From assembly GCA_017559845.1 (NCBI GenBank), contig JAFYQQ010000031.1, positions 1-64,000 on the forward strand: a stretch of 64,000 nucleotides of DNA. The letters are read 5' to 3'. Positions 39,233 to 48,598 of the stretch are shown one piece after another. This DNA is from Bacteroidaceae bacterium (lineage in GTDB: Bacteria > Bacteroidota > Bacteroidia > Bacteroidales > Bacteroidaceae). A program made the translations under genes and the position numbers. The notes beneath the pieces are model-generated. The model was given only the letters and a program-made list of their open reading frames with translations. It was not told the DNA's origin and ran no database searches. Numbering within the stretch: the stretch's first letter is position 1; every line of letters begins with the position of its first letter.

Positions 39233-40083
39233 AAGAATATATCATTCTGTGCCGAAGCAACGGCACCACCCGAAACAATTCTCCCTACATCCAGCTAAAG
39301 GTGACAGACGGGGAACAGACAATGAACATATCTGTTTGGGATGTCCCCTCCCACGAAGGGCCAGAAGTGGGACAATTGGTGCAGTTCTTCAACCTGAAAG
39401 ACTATATGGGAAAGAAATCCTGCGGACGGATGGAAATGCTGGAAGGTGTCATGGCAGACGCAGGTCACCCGCTGTACAACCAGATTCCCCGCCCCATAAC
39501 CCGCGAAGTATGGGAAAGGACCATCCAACAGCTGCTCACATTCTGCAACGATGACAAGCTGGCGGCCATCATCTGCGAATTCGCCGACAAGCTGTATGCT
39601 CCCTACAGCCGCTATCCTGCAGCCACAAGCGTGCATCACGCCTACCCCGGCGGACTGCTCAACCATACCCACCAGATGCTGCACATGCTTCAAGGGCTGT
39701 ATCCCTGCCTGCCCTATCCCATCAAAGCGGAACGATGCGTCCTTGCCATTCTGTTCCATGACTACGGCAAACTTTTCGAGTACAACACCCAAGGAGAGAC
39801 ACAGCCTGACATGTATCTGTTGGGCCACATCTATATTGGGGCACACAAACTGCAAAACGAGTTGGAGAAAAGAGGTATAGATTCCGAAGAGACCAAAAGA
39901 ATCATACACTGCATCCTTTCGCATCATGGACTGCGGGAATACGGCAGCCCGGTTCTTCCCTGCATACAGGAAGCATCCATTGTAAGCTATCTGGACAACA
40001 TCAGTGCCAAGACCGACACCATTGAAGGTGCGGGGGAAATGGAATACGTGAATGCCCTGGGCACACACGTTGTCAAAGGCTGA
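39229..40083 (+). CDS. OB-fold plus HD-domain 3'-5' exoribonuclease, YhaM-like
   Basis: A 284-residue protein. The N-terminal ~85 residues look like an OB-fold nucleic-acid-binding domain (YIQLKVTDGEQTMNISVWD). The HD domain follows, with ligands visible in VHHAYPGGLLNHT (about 142-154), FHDYGKLFEYN (179-189; the HD pair), HCILSHHG and a late Asp in VSYLDN. This arrangement matches YhaM of Bacillus, a 3'-5' exonuclease acting on RNA. The pairing with a membrane protein is unexplained. Transcription would run into element copy C, 8 nt after the stop. Confidence 0.85.
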   Translation: MKEYIILCRSNGTTRNNSPYIQLKVTDGEQTMNISVWDVPSHEGPEVGQLVQFFNLKDYMGKKSCGRMEMLEGVMADAGHPLYNQIPRPITREVWERTIQQLLTFCNDDKLAAIICEFADKLYAPYSRYPAATSVHHAYPGGLLNHTHQMLHMLQGLYPCLPYPIKAERCVLAILFHDYGKLFEYNTQGETQPDMYLLGHIYIGAHKLQNELEKRGIDSEETKRIIHCILSHHGLREYGSPVLPCIQEASIVSYLDNISAKTDTIEGAGEMEYVNALGTHVVKG

Positions 40084-40090
40084 GATTACA

Positions 40091-40283
40091 GGGATGTTCT
40101 ATAAATTGTGTCGAGTTGATTTCTGAACTTCTTTCGGATGTGCTTTTGTGAGTAGAAGAAGGAGCATTGCGGGCAATGTGACTGATGAGACTTGCAACAT
40201 GACACCGGAATAAGCCAGAAAGCGGCCGAAACTCCCTCCCCAATCTAGGGGAAAAACTTAATTCAGAATTTATAGAACACCCC
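40091..40283 (+). repeat. Structured ~195-nt element, copy C (diverged)
   Basis: The ends GGGATGTTCTATAAATT (40091-40107) and AATTTATAGAACACCCC (40267-40283) pair with one mismatch. Compared with copies A and B, both arms change together. The central hairpin is GCATTG-CGGG-CAATGT, again changed on both sides; the 3' hairpin is CCCC-AATCTA-GGGG. GTGACTGATGAGACTTG and GCCGAAAC are kept. It lies between convergent genes and its last base is the first of the downstream gene's stop codon. Confidence 0.85.
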
Positions 40284-43183
40284 TATAGATGATGGTCTGT
40301 AGGCTGAAGATGCATTTCTGCCGGCCCATCCTTCTTCTTGTCTTCCTTCTTCTTTCCGCCCTTTCCGCCGAATTTTCCAAATTTGTACATCAGCGAGCAC
40401 ACCACATATTGATGTACCATTTCTGAACGCGAGTCCGTTCTGGCCGATTCGGTGATGCGGCGGGAGACCTCATCGCGCTGGTTCAGCAAGTCATAAGCCC
40501 TGACTGTAAGGATGAGATTACGCTGTTTCAAGAAAGACTGACTGAGCTGTACATTCCAAAGCAACTGGTCTGTATTCATATTGGCATCGGCATAACCTCT
40601 GCGGCTACGCATCTGAATATCCGTACTCAGCGCCATTCTCCAAGGCAATTTCCAAACCGCTTCGCCACCATAGGAAAAGATATAAGTATCCAAATCACTG
40701 GCCGACGAGCTGGTGCTCCTGCTATGATTGTAACGTATTGAGCCCTTTACATTTGCCTCGAAGTTTTCGTCATGATAGGTAAACCTTGCCGATTCGCTCA
40801 AGTGCATTCCCCTTGTCTTGTTCCTGACTGTCGTTTTGTTCTGATACACATATCCCACCGCATTCGTCATGCTTCCGGTCGTATTTGTACTTACCCGGAA
40901 ACGTTGGTCTCCCTTGAAGGCCGTATTGAAGTTGAAACCGGCTCTTGCGTTCCAGTTTCCGTTCACATTTTCGGGTTGGGTTACACGGCCTCCGGTCTCA
41001 TCATTGTATTCCGTTCGACTGGTAACACTGTTCTGCGTCAGAATGAATTGCATGTCGGCAGAGAACGCGCGCTGCAGGGCAGGAATGCTCTTCTGATAAT
41101 CCATCCGCATATTCTGGGTAAAGGATGGTTTGAGGCCCGGATTTCCCAATCTGACATTCAACGGGTTGGCATTGCTCAATGTATCAGGAATAAGGTCGGT
41201 TATCCCCGGTTGCCCGGTATTCCCTCCATAACGGATGCGCAATTGTTCCACCTTTGAGAAGCGATAGCGGAAATCCACTGTTGGCGAAGCGTTTACCACA
41301 TGGCGGGTCACATCGTAACTCTTGTAGCCCTTGGTATAATCAACCGAGTTGATTTGGGGTTGTACATTCACTCCGGTAGTCAGCCTATATTTTGTACGGA
41401 CAATCCTATACTGCAAACTGACATTGTGGTTCTGATAGGTATTGGTCGTATAATTGCACTGGGCTTGGTCCAAGACACTATGTTCCCTGAAGTCGCGATA
41501 ATTTCCCAACCCCACACCAAGCTGGGCATTCATCGGGTCAAAGATAGAACTCACATTACGGTCATTGTCCGTAAAGCGGTAAGTATAGTTATAGCTCATC
41601 TGAATGAACATCTGGTCGCCCACCGGTTCAGTATAAGAAAGACGTCCACCCACATTCCAACTTTTCGACAACGATTCGTTATATTGTGTCTTGTGATAAA
41701 TGGAGTCTTCGCCGGTCAAAGCCAATATCTTGTAATAATCCACCTGATTATAAGAATCGCGATTGGTCTCGCCCTTTGAAAAGCCTCCGTTGGCGTTCAA
41801 CGTCACGTTGCGTCCTTTCTTCCTGAACTTGCGGTTAATCTGTAACGAGGCGCTTCCGTTCATGCGTTCGTTCTCGCTGAAGCTGGCATCCCTCCGGTGG
41901 TTCACTCCAATCAACGGAGCAAGTTTGTCCATCTGGAGCAAGGGATTGGTAATGCCTTCCACGGCATAGGGATTGTCATCGAACGTGGCGTTGGCGCTCT
42001 TGGACGTACTTTCGCTTCCGTTCATTGAGAAGTTGGGACGGAAATTGATGTCGGTCATGCTGTCGGGTTCCCATTCCAACTTGAACTCAAAGCCCATATT
42101 GCGATTGCGGTTACTGCCGCTGCTGGCAGAATTGCTGTAGGATTTCCTCACGAACGACTGGCTGTTGGAAGTCCGGTCTGTGCTTCCCTGGCCAAAATCG
42201 GCATACAGGCTTCCGTCTGCCTCCACATTACCCTTTTCCACACTGAAGTTGGTTCCACCTTCCTGGCGGTCGGTCATTCCATCGCCACGCGTGTTGTTGG
42301 CGTTGCCGATGACAGAGAATTTCTGTTTACCCTCAAAGCGGTTCACATTGGCGCGTCCGTGATAGCGGTCGGACGTTCCATAACCTCCCTCCAACTGGCC
42401 GAACCATCCTTTCTTCTTGTTCTTCTTAATGGCAAGGTCCAGTACCGTCTTTTCGTTTCCGTCGTCTATTCCCGTTACCCTTGCCAGGTCACTCTGGCGG
42501 TCATAGGCCTTTACCTTATCAATAATATCGGCCGGCAAGTTCTTCATTACCAATTCGCGGTTGTTGCCGAAGAACTCCTTGCCGTCCACTAAAATCTGGC
42601 TCACCGCCTTGCCATTCCACGTGAGGCTTCCGTCTTCCTCCTCCACCATACCAGGCAAACGCTTTACCAGGTCTTCCACCATCGACCCTTCGGGCAGGGC
42701 AAAGGCATCGGCGTTGTACATCACCGTATCTTCCACCACGGTCATCTCTGGCATCTGTCCGCTGACCACCGCTTCGGCCATCAGCTTTTCTTCCTCACGC
42801 ATCAGAATGTCCTGCGTCTTGAAGTTTCCCTTCTTGTCTGTCAAGTCCAACTTGAAGCTTTGTGTCTTGAACCCCATAAAGGAGACCTTCAGGACATAGA
42901 CATCCGGACGGACATTGGCTAAAAGGAAATCGCCGTTCTTGTCCGAAGCATGTCCTCCAACCATGGTGCTGTCCTGCTTGTACAGTCGTACGGTTGCCCC
43001 TTCAAGCGGCTGCAGGGTTTCGTTCTCAAAAACCGTTCCTCTTATATTAAGAGCCTTCTTATCCTTTTGTTTTGTTGTGGTCTTGCCCGTTTCCGTCTTC
43101 GGCTTTGCTTGTGCCAGGACCACATTCGGCGTCATCAGAAGCAGCATCAGTATTGCGATAAAAAGTTTGCCCATTTTACTCAT
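40283..43183 (-). CDS. Outer-membrane beta-barrel protein (OMP_b-brl_3 / TonB-receptor-like)
   Basis: A 966-residue protein. Signal peptide to about residue 25 (VVLAQ); carboxypeptidase-like regulatory beta-sandwich at about 47-130 (RGTVFENETLQPLEGATV); a plug-like segment (about 140-245, LVKRLPGMVEEEDG, ILVDGKEFFGNN); then a large barrel of about 22 strands with OMP_b-brl_3 character. No TonB box is evident and there is no SusD partner, so it is an orphan transporter-like protein. The C-terminus is a Lys/Gly/Asp-rich tail instead of the usual terminal aromatic strand. Its stop abuts the structured element. Confidence 0.85.
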   Translation of the reverse strand: MSKMGKLFIAILMLLLMTPNVVLAQAKPKTETGKTTTKQKDKKALNIRGTVFENETLQPLEGATVRLYKQDSTMVGGHASDKNGDFLLANVRPDVYVLKVSFMGFKTQSFKLDLTDKKGNFKTQDILMREEEKLMAEAVVSGQMPEMTVVEDTVMYNADAFALPEGSMVEDLVKRLPGMVEEEDGSLTWNGKAVSQILVDGKEFFGNNRELVMKNLPADIIDKVKAYDRQSDLARVTGIDDGNEKTVLDLAIKKNKKKGWFGQLEGGYGTSDRYHGRANVNRFEGKQKFSVIGNANNTRGDGMTDRQEGGTNFSVEKGNVEADGSLYADFGQGSTDRTSNSQSFVRKSYSNSASSGSNRNRNMGFEFKLEWEPDSMTDINFRPNFSMNGSESTSKSANATFDDNPYAVEGITNPLLQMDKLAPLIGVNHRRDASFSENERMNGSASLQINRKFRKKGRNVTLNANGGFSKGETNRDSYNQVDYYKILALTGEDSIYHKTQYNESLSKSWNVGGRLSYTEPVGDQMFIQMSYNYTYRFTDNDRNVSSIFDPMNAQLGVGLGNYRDFREHSVLDQAQCNYTTNTYQNHNVSLQYRIVRTKYRLTTGVNVQPQINSVDYTKGYKSYDVTRHVVNASPTVDFRYRFSKVEQLRIRYGGNTGQPGITDLIPDTLSNANPLNVRLGNPGLKPSFTQNMRMDYQKSIPALQRAFSADMQFILTQNSVTSRTEYNDETGGRVTQPENVNGNWNARAGFNFNTAFKGDQRFRVSTNTTGSMTNAVGYVYQNKTTVRNKTRGMHLSESARFTYHDENFEANVKGSIRYNHSRSTSSSASDLDTYIFSYGGEAVWKLPWRMALSTDIQMRSRRGYADANMNTDQLLWNVQLSQSFLKQRNLILTVRAYDLLNQRDEVSRRITESARTDSRSEMVHQYVVCSLMYKFGKFGGKGGKKKEDKKKDGPAEMHLQPTDHHL

Positions 43184-43297
43184 CGTATTAAAAAATAATT
43201 CCTGTTATAAGACTTAACACCTACACAATAGTTTAACTAATGGGGGAATTTTGTCATAATCGCCCCTAAAATTAGATGTTTTTTCAAAAAAAAAACT

Positions 43298-43305
43298 TAT
43301 CTTTA
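43298..43305 (+). promoter_or_regulatory. Candidate -7 box of the rhamnose operon
   Basis: TATCTTTA, one base from TAnnTTTG, lies 40 nt before the rhaB start. A T-rich stretch is at the -33 position. No obvious inverted or direct repeat for an AraC-type activator was found. Confidence 0.35.
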
Positions 43306-43345
43306 CGGCATAAATAGTTCAAATTATCAAGTTTTTTAACCCACC

Positions 43346-44815
43346 ATGAACAAAACAAGTTTTTTTCTGGCCGTAGACCTTGGCGCAACCAGCGGCCGCA
43401 CCATATTGGGTTCCATTGAGAACGGCAAACTCACCCAACGTGAGATGACACGCTTTGCCAACCCCATCATCCAGCAAGGCGGACACTTCTTCTGGGACAT
43501 CTATGCCTTATATAACGAAATTATCCGCAGCCTGAAGACAGTTGCTGAAGAAGGCATACAACTGACCAGCATCGGCATTGACACCTGGGGTGTGGACTTT
43601 GTCTGCGTTGGTAAGGACGGCGGCATCCTGCGCAATCCCTACTGCTACCGCGACCCGCATACCGAAGGGGCAATGGAGGAATTCTTCAAGCAGATTCCAA
43701 AGGAGAAGGTCTATGACAAGACCGGCATCCAGTTCATGAACTTCAACTCCCTCTTCCAACTGGCCACAATGCGCCGCAACAACGACTCAGCGCTGGAAGC
43801 GGCGGACAAGATTCTTTTCATCCCCGACGCCCTGATGTATATGCTCACCGGCGAAGCCGTTTGCGAATACACCATTCTCTCCACAAGTCAGATGCTTGAC
43901 CCCAGATCCAAGCGTATTGACCCCGAACTTATCGGTGCCATCGGCTTGCGCGAAGAGCAGTTCGGCCGCTATGTGAATCCCAGCGACAAGGTGGGCGTGC
44001 TGACCCCCGAAATACAGAAGATGACAGGCGTTGGCCCCGTGCCCGTAGTGGCTGTGGCCGGCCACGATACCGGAGCGGCCGTGGCCGCCGTGCCGGCACA
44101 GAACCCCAACTATGCATATCTGAGTTGCGGCACTTGGAGTCTTCTGGGCATTGAGACAAAGGATGCCATCATCAACGAGAAGAGTTTCGGATACAACTTC
44201 ACCAATGAAGGCGGTATAGAGGGAACCACCAGATTCCTCAAGAACATCTGCGGAATGTGGCTGTTAGAACGCTGCCGACAAGAATGGACAGACGCACCGG
44301 CCGAAGTCGGTCTGGTAGCCAGCGGTGCAATGACAGCACCGGCATTCCGTTCGCTCATCAACCCCGACGACCCACGCTTTGCCAATCCCGAAAGCATGGT
44401 CAAGGCTATACAAGGCTTCTGCGAAGAGACAAACCAACCCGCTCCGCAGACCTATCAGGAAATTGCACGTTGCATTTTCGAGAGCCTGGCATTGCGTTAT
44501 CGTCAGATACTGGACTATCTGCGCGACCTGGCTCCATTCCCCATTGAAAAACTCCACGTCATCGGCGGAGGCACACATAACCATTATCTTATGCAAATGG
44601 CGGCAGACAGCATCGGCATACCGGTAATCACCGGTCCCGTGGAAGGAACCGCCATCGGCAACATCATGTTGCAGGCCAAGGCTGCCGGTCTGGTAAGCGA
44701 CATGTTCCAGATGCGAGGCATCATTGCAGACAGCATCGAGACCCGCACCTATCTGCCCCAGAAGACCGCGGTTTGGGAAGAGCCCTACCAGCGTTTCCTC
44801 GCCATGCAGAATTAA
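43346..44815 (+). CDS. rhaB: L-rhamnulokinase
   Basis: Phosphorylates L-rhamnulose to rhamnulose 1-phosphate. The 489-residue product is an FGGY-family kinase: phosphate-1 motif AVDLGATSGRTILG (9-22), IGIDTWGVDFVCV (about 76-88), the substrate region GGTSLYQ is replaced by NFNSLFQLATMRRNN as usual in RhaB, and adenosine motif HVIGGGTHNHYLMQMAADS (about 410-428). First gene of rhaB-rhaA-rhaT-rhaD, 84 nt before rhaA with a GAGGGAAAA/TTTTCCTC hairpin between them. Confidence 0.96.
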   Translation: MNKTSFFLAVDLGATSGRTILGSIENGKLTQREMTRFANPIIQQGGHFFWDIYALYNEIIRSLKTVAEEGIQLTSIGIDTWGVDFVCVGKDGGILRNPYCYRDPHTEGAMEEFFKQIPKEKVYDKTGIQFMNFNSLFQLATMRRNNDSALEAADKILFIPDALMYMLTGEAVCEYTILSTSQMLDPRSKRIDPELIGAIGLREEQFGRYVNPSDKVGVLTPEIQKMTGVGPVPVVAVAGHDTGAAVAAVPAQNPNYAYLSCGTWSLLGIETKDAIINEKSFGYNFTNEGGIEGTTRFLKNICGMWLLERCRQEWTDAPAEVGLVASGAMTAPAFRSLINPDDPRFANPESMVKAIQGFCEETNQPAPQTYQEIARCIFESLALRYRQILDYLRDLAPFPIEKLHVIGGGTHNHYLMQMAADSIGIPVITGPVEGTAIGNIMLQAKAAGLVSDMFQMRGIIADSIETRTYLPQKTAVWEEPYQRFLAMQN

Positions 44816-44899
44816 CTCTCTCCCGAGGGAAAAATATTTTCCTCCCGATGAAAAAATAAAAAAGACATTTTACCAACCATTAAAACAAGAATAAAAGAC

Positions 44900-46156
44900 A
44901 TGAAAGAAGCACTTGTAAAAAAAGCCTATGAAGTGGCTAAGGAACGCTATGCGGAAATAGGTATTGACACCGAGAAAGTATTGGAACAGCTACAGAACTT
45001 CCACCTCTCGCTTCACTGCTGGCAGGCAGATGACGTAAAGGGTTTCGAGGTACAGGCTGGTTCTCTGAGCGGCGGTATCCAAAGTACCGGTGATTTTCCC
45101 GGTGCTGCCCGCAACATTGACGAACTGCGTTCAGACATCCTGAAGGCCAAGAGCCTGATTCCCGGAAACCATCGTCTGAATCTGCACGAAATATACGGAG
45201 ACTTCAAGGGTAAAGTCGTTGACCGCGACGAAGTGACCGTAGAGTATTTCCAAAGTTGGATTGACTGGGCAAAGGAGAACAACACATTGCTCGACTTCAA
45301 CTCTTCATCCTTCTCTCACCCCAAGAGCGGAAACCTTTCTCTTGCCAATCCCGACGAATCAATCCGTACTTTCTGGGTTGAGCACACCAAGCGTTGCCGC
45401 GAAATTGCCAACGCAATGGGAGAAGCACAGAACGACCCCTGTATCATGAACCTCTGGGTGCACGACGGTTGCAAGGACATGAGCGTGAACCACGCCCTTT
45501 ACCGCAATACATTGAAGAAGTCGCTCGATGAGATTTTCGAAAAGGATCAGCCCATGATGAAGGATTCTATCGAGGGTAAGGTATTTGGTATCGGTCTGGA
45601 AAGCTTTACTGTAGGTTCTCATGATTTCTATACTGCCTATGCATCCAAGTACGACAAGATCCTAACCATCGACACCGGTCACTATCACCCCACAGAATCT
45701 CCAGCCGACAAGGTAAGTGCCGTGCTTCCGTTCGTCAAGGAGCTTATGCTTCACGTTAGCCGTCCCATCCGTTGGGACTCTGACCACGTTACCATTATGG
45801 ACGACCCCACATTGGACCTCTTCTCAGAAATCGTCCGTGCCGACGCATTGGAGCGCGTACATTATGGACTCGACTTCTTCGACGGCAGCATAAACCGCAT
45901 TGGCGCCTATGTAATTGGTTCCCGCAGTGCACAGAAGTGCATGCTCCGCGCCCTGCTCGAGCCCAAGGACCTCATCAGCAAGTATGAACTGGCGGGCGAA
46001 GGCTATAAAGTGCTCACAATGCTCGAAGAGCAGAAAGCCATGCCATGGCAGGCAGTCTATGACGAATTCTGCCTCCGCAACAATGTTCCTGTCGGTGCAG
46101 ACTTTATGGCAGATATCGACCAATACGTGGCCGACGTAGTTTCAAAGCGTATATAA
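44900..46156 (+). CDS. rhaA: L-rhamnose isomerase
   Basis: Converts L-rhamnose to L-rhamnulose, the first intracellular step. The 418-residue TIM-barrel metalloenzyme shows the family's metal-binding region: WVHDGCKDM (near 190), GLESFTVGSHDFY, TIDTGHYHPTES and RWDSDHVTIMDD (around 295). Length and order match E. coli RhaA (419). A long hairpin at 46177-46238 separates it from rhaT and may lower expression of the distal genes. Confidence 0.97.
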   Translation: MKEALVKKAYEVAKERYAEIGIDTEKVLEQLQNFHLSLHCWQADDVKGFEVQAGSLSGGIQSTGDFPGAARNIDELRSDILKAKSLIPGNHRLNLHEIYGDFKGKVVDRDEVTVEYFQSWIDWAKENNTLLDFNSSSFSHPKSGNLSLANPDESIRTFWVEHTKRCREIANAMGEAQNDPCIMNLWVHDGCKDMSVNHALYRNTLKKSLDEIFEKDQPMMKDSIEGKVFGIGLESFTVGSHDFYTAYASKYDKILTIDTGHYHPTESPADKVSAVLPFVKELMLHVSRPIRWDSDHVTIMDDPTLDLFSEIVRADALERVHYGLDFFDGSINRIGAYVIGSRSAQKCMLRALLEPKDLISKYELAGEGYKVLTMLEEQKAMPWQAVYDEFCLRNNVPVGADFMADIDQYVADVVSKRI

Positions 46157-46176
46157 TATAATAAGGTATAGGTAAA

Positions 46177-46238
46177 AAGGATGAAGGAATAGCACAGGCC
46201 ACAACATCTTCTACGGCCAGGCAAACTCCTTCATCCTT
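46177..46238 (+). terminator. Attenuator-like hairpin between rhaA and rhaT
   Basis: AAGGATGAAGGA (46177-46188) pairs perfectly with TCCTTCATCCTT (46227-46238). A 4-bp GGCC stem may form inside the 38-nt loop. It is followed by GATTATT, not a real T run, so it is more likely an mRNA-stabilising or partial-stop structure. Confidence 0.55.
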
Positions 46239-46266
46239 GATTATTCATCACATACAATAAATTTCT

Positions 46267-47301
46267 ATGGAAATACTTATTGGGCTTATCATCATAGCCA
46301 TCGGAGCGTTCTGCCAATCGAGCAGCTATGTTCCCATCAACAAGATTAAAGACTGGTCATGGGAGTCGTATTGGATTGTACAAGGCCTCTTCGCCTGGTT
46401 GATTCTTCCCTTCCTGGGCGCGCTTTTGGCCGTTCCTGAAGGACACAGCCTTTTCGAACTGTTCTCCGATGAGAATGCCTTCAATGTGGGCATGACCATA
46501 CTCTTTGGCGTACTGTGGGGCGTGGGCGGACTTACATTCGGCCTTTCCATGCGCTATCTGGGTGTGGCCCTGGGACAGAGCATCGCCCTGGGCACCTGTG
46601 CCGGACTGGGCACCATCCTCGGTCCCGTGTTCCTCAACATCTTCTTCCCCGAGCAGGATCCGCTTTCCAAACTTACCTCTGCCGTAATCATCGGTGTGGT
46701 GGTTACCCTTGTTGGCATTGCCATCATCGGTGTGGCCGGTTCCATGAAGAGCGCATCGCTCTCCGAGGAAGAGAAAAGACAGGCTGTAAAGGACTTCAAC
46801 TTCCCCAAAGGACTCGCCATCGCACTGCTAGCCGGTTTCATGAGCGGATGCTTCAACGTGGGACTCACCTTCGGAGCCTCCATCACTTTCCCCGAAACTG
46901 ACGCCATGTTCCGCGGTCTGCCAGCCACCTTCCTGGTTACATTGGGCGGTTTCTGCACCAACGCCATCTACTGCTTCTATCAGAACAGCAAGAACAAGAC
47001 CTGGGGCGATTACAAGAACACATCTGTCTGGGGCAACAACCTTTTGTTCTGCCTTTTGGCCGGAGCGTTGTGGTACAGCCAGTTCTTCGGTCTTTCCCTT
47101 GGCCAAGGATTCCTCGCCGATTCTCCAGACCTCATGACCTTCTCTTTCTGCATCCTCATGGCACTCAACGTTACCTTCTCCAACGTTTGGGGAATCATCC
47201 TGAAGGAATGGAAAGGCTGTTCTCCCAAAACCATTGCCGTGCTTTTGCTGGGTCTGTGCATACTTATCATCAGCAGTTTTGTACCCCAGCTTCTCGCATA
47301 A
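46267..47301 (+). CDS. rhaT: L-rhamnose-proton symporter
   Basis: Imports L-rhamnose with protons. The 344-residue product has ten predicted helices and the RhaT beginning MEILIGLIIIAIGAFCQSSSYVPINKIKDWSWESYW. Further family motifs are GVLWGVGGLTFGLSMRYLG (about 81-99) and AGFMSGCFNVGLTFGA (around 195). Third gene of the operon, 25 nt before rhaD. An inner-membrane rhamnose carrier implies that oligosaccharides are cut outside or in the periplasm by enzymes encoded elsewhere. Confidence 0.95.
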   Translation: MEILIGLIIIAIGAFCQSSSYVPINKIKDWSWESYWIVQGLFAWLILPFLGALLAVPEGHSLFELFSDENAFNVGMTILFGVLWGVGGLTFGLSMRYLGVALGQSIALGTCAGLGTILGPVFLNIFFPEQDPLSKLTSAVIIGVVVTLVGIAIIGVAGSMKSASLSEEEKRQAVKDFNFPKGLAIALLAGFMSGCFNVGLTFGASITFPETDAMFRGLPATFLVTLGGFCTNAIYCFYQNSKNKTWGDYKNTSVWGNNLLFCLLAGALWYSQFFGLSLGQGFLADSPDLMTFSFCILMALNVTFSNVWGIILKEWKGCSPKTIAVLLLGLCILIISSFVPQLLA

Positions 47302-47326
47302 TAATCAAATATAACAGAAAAGAAAA

Positions 47327-48148
47327 ATGAGCAGTATATTAGACGGACGCCCCGGACTGGCCGCTGTCATTGAGCAGGTGGCAGAAGTAACCGGCTACCT
47401 GTGGCAAAAAGGATGGGCCGAACGTAACGGCGGAAACATTACGGTTAACATTACTGAATTCGTCGATGACGAGATCATGGCCATGCCCGCCATTTCTCCA
47501 GTGGTACAAATCGGCACAACACTCCCCCACCTCAAAGGCAAATATTTTTATGCCAAAGGAACAGGAAAACGCATGCGTGACCTGGCACGCTTCCCCATGC
47601 AGAACGGCGCAATCATTCGCATTTGCGAAGACTGCGCATCGTATGAAATAATTGCAGATGAGCCCGTAATGCCCACCAGCGAACTGCCCTCACATCTGGC
47701 TCTTCAGAATTATCTGATTGAAACGGGAAGTTCGTACAAAGCCACTTTGCACACCCACCCCATCGAATTGGTGGCAATGTCGCATATACAACGTTTCCTC
47801 AAGGGAGATGAAATGACACGGGTCCTTTGGTCAATGATACCCGAGACGCTGGCATTCGCTCCATTGGGAATCGGCATTGTCCCCTACTCCCTTCCTGGCT
47901 CTATCGCCCTGGCAGAAGCCACGTTAGAGCAGATAAAGACACACGACGTTGTCCTTTGGGAAAAACATGGAACCGTAGCCGTCGGTACGGACATAATGGA
48001 TGCCTTTGACCAAACGGATGTTTTATGCAAAGCCGCCAATATCTATATGTGTGCCAAGAGCATGGGTTCCGAACCAGATGGCATGACAGATGCAGAGATG
48101 AAGGAAATACAAGATGTCTTCAAGCTGCCCAAGGAAAGGCCTTGTTAA
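47327..48148 (+). CDS. rhaD: L-rhamnulose-1-phosphate aldolase
   Basis: Splits rhamnulose 1-phosphate into dihydroxyacetone phosphate and L-lactaldehyde. The 273-residue class II aldolase has zinc ligands in LHTHPIELVAMSH (about 140-152) and a third histidine in LWEKHGTVAVG (about 213). KGTGKRMRDLA and PTSELPSHLALQNYL are typical RhaD blocks. Last gene of the operon; the lactaldehyde-handling gene and the regulator rhaR are not in the window. Confidence 0.95.
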   Translation: MSSILDGRPGLAAVIEQVAEVTGYLWQKGWAERNGGNITVNITEFVDDEIMAMPAISPVVQIGTTLPHLKGKYFYAKGTGKRMRDLARFPMQNGAIIRICEDCASYEIIADEPVMPTSELPSHLALQNYLIETGSSYKATLHTHPIELVAMSHIQRFLKGDEMTRVLWSMIPETLAFAPLGIGIVPYSLPGSIALAEATLEQIKTHDVVLWEKHGTVAVGTDIMDAFDQTDVLCKAANIYMCAKSMGSEPDGMTDAEMKEIQDVFKLPKERPC

Positions 48149-48195
48149 ATCCGAAGTAAACAAAAAAATCCTTACACAAAAAACGGGTAAAAATA

Positions 48196-48280
48196 ACACT
48201 TAAGTGTTTCTTCAGTAACAGTTAAGTGTTTTGCCAAAAAGACTTAAGTGAAACTCCAGAAACACTTAAGTCTTTTTTTC
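48196..48280 (+). terminator. Terminator of the rhamnose operon, with iterated CTTAAGTG
   Basis: AGACTTAAGTG (48240-48250) pairs with CACTTAAGTCT (48263-48273), followed by seven T in all. Just before it lie two more words, ACACTTAAGTGT (a 12-bp palindrome at 48197-48208) and GTTAAGTGTT (48221-48230), so TTAAGTG occurs in four places within 80 bp. Confidence 0.85.
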
Positions 48281-48401
48281 GTGTGATTTCAGAGGTAATT
48301 TTGCGGATTTGCATCCGATTGATTATAAGAATGTTGAATATTTCCATATTTTCTTCCCTCACCCCCCAATCCCTTTTTAATGTTTTTTGACAAATATGGT
48401 G

Positions 48402-48580
48402 AATGGCACTCAGATGACACAGATACGACAGATTTTTGAGTTATGAGCAATGAGTTGTGAGCGATGAGATTTGACATAAGAACAGAAGTATCAAAAGAAA
48501 AATAGGTCCTTTTGTTCCTCTGTCAAAAAATTAAATCTGCGGTAATCTGTCGCATCTGTGTCATCTGCGTGCCATTATTA
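48402..48580. repeat. Mixed repeat block: CAGATGACACAGAT word, heptamer array and CATCTGTGTCATCTG word
   Basis: 48402-48436 carries GGCACTCAGATGACACAGAT and 48531-48580 carries the inverted version AATCTGTCGCATCTGTGTC. Between them, 48438-48472 read in reverse is CTCATCG CTCACAA CTCATTG CTCATAA CTCAAAA. The block is therefore roughly symmetric. A lone TAATTTTG box (48296-48303) precedes it, without a gene. Confidence 0.6.
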
Positions 48581-48598
48581 AACGGTGAGCGGTGAAGA

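Noticed and set aside
40283..43183. SusC-type nutrient receptor of a polysaccharide locus
   Set aside because: No SusD partner, no clear TonB box, and the barrel is of the OMP_b-brl_3 type.
43346..44815. Xylulokinase or glycerol kinase identity for the FGGY kinase
   Set aside because: Position before an L-rhamnose isomerase, RhaT and a rhamnulose-phosphate aldolase, plus RhaB-type motifs, decide for rhamnulokinase.
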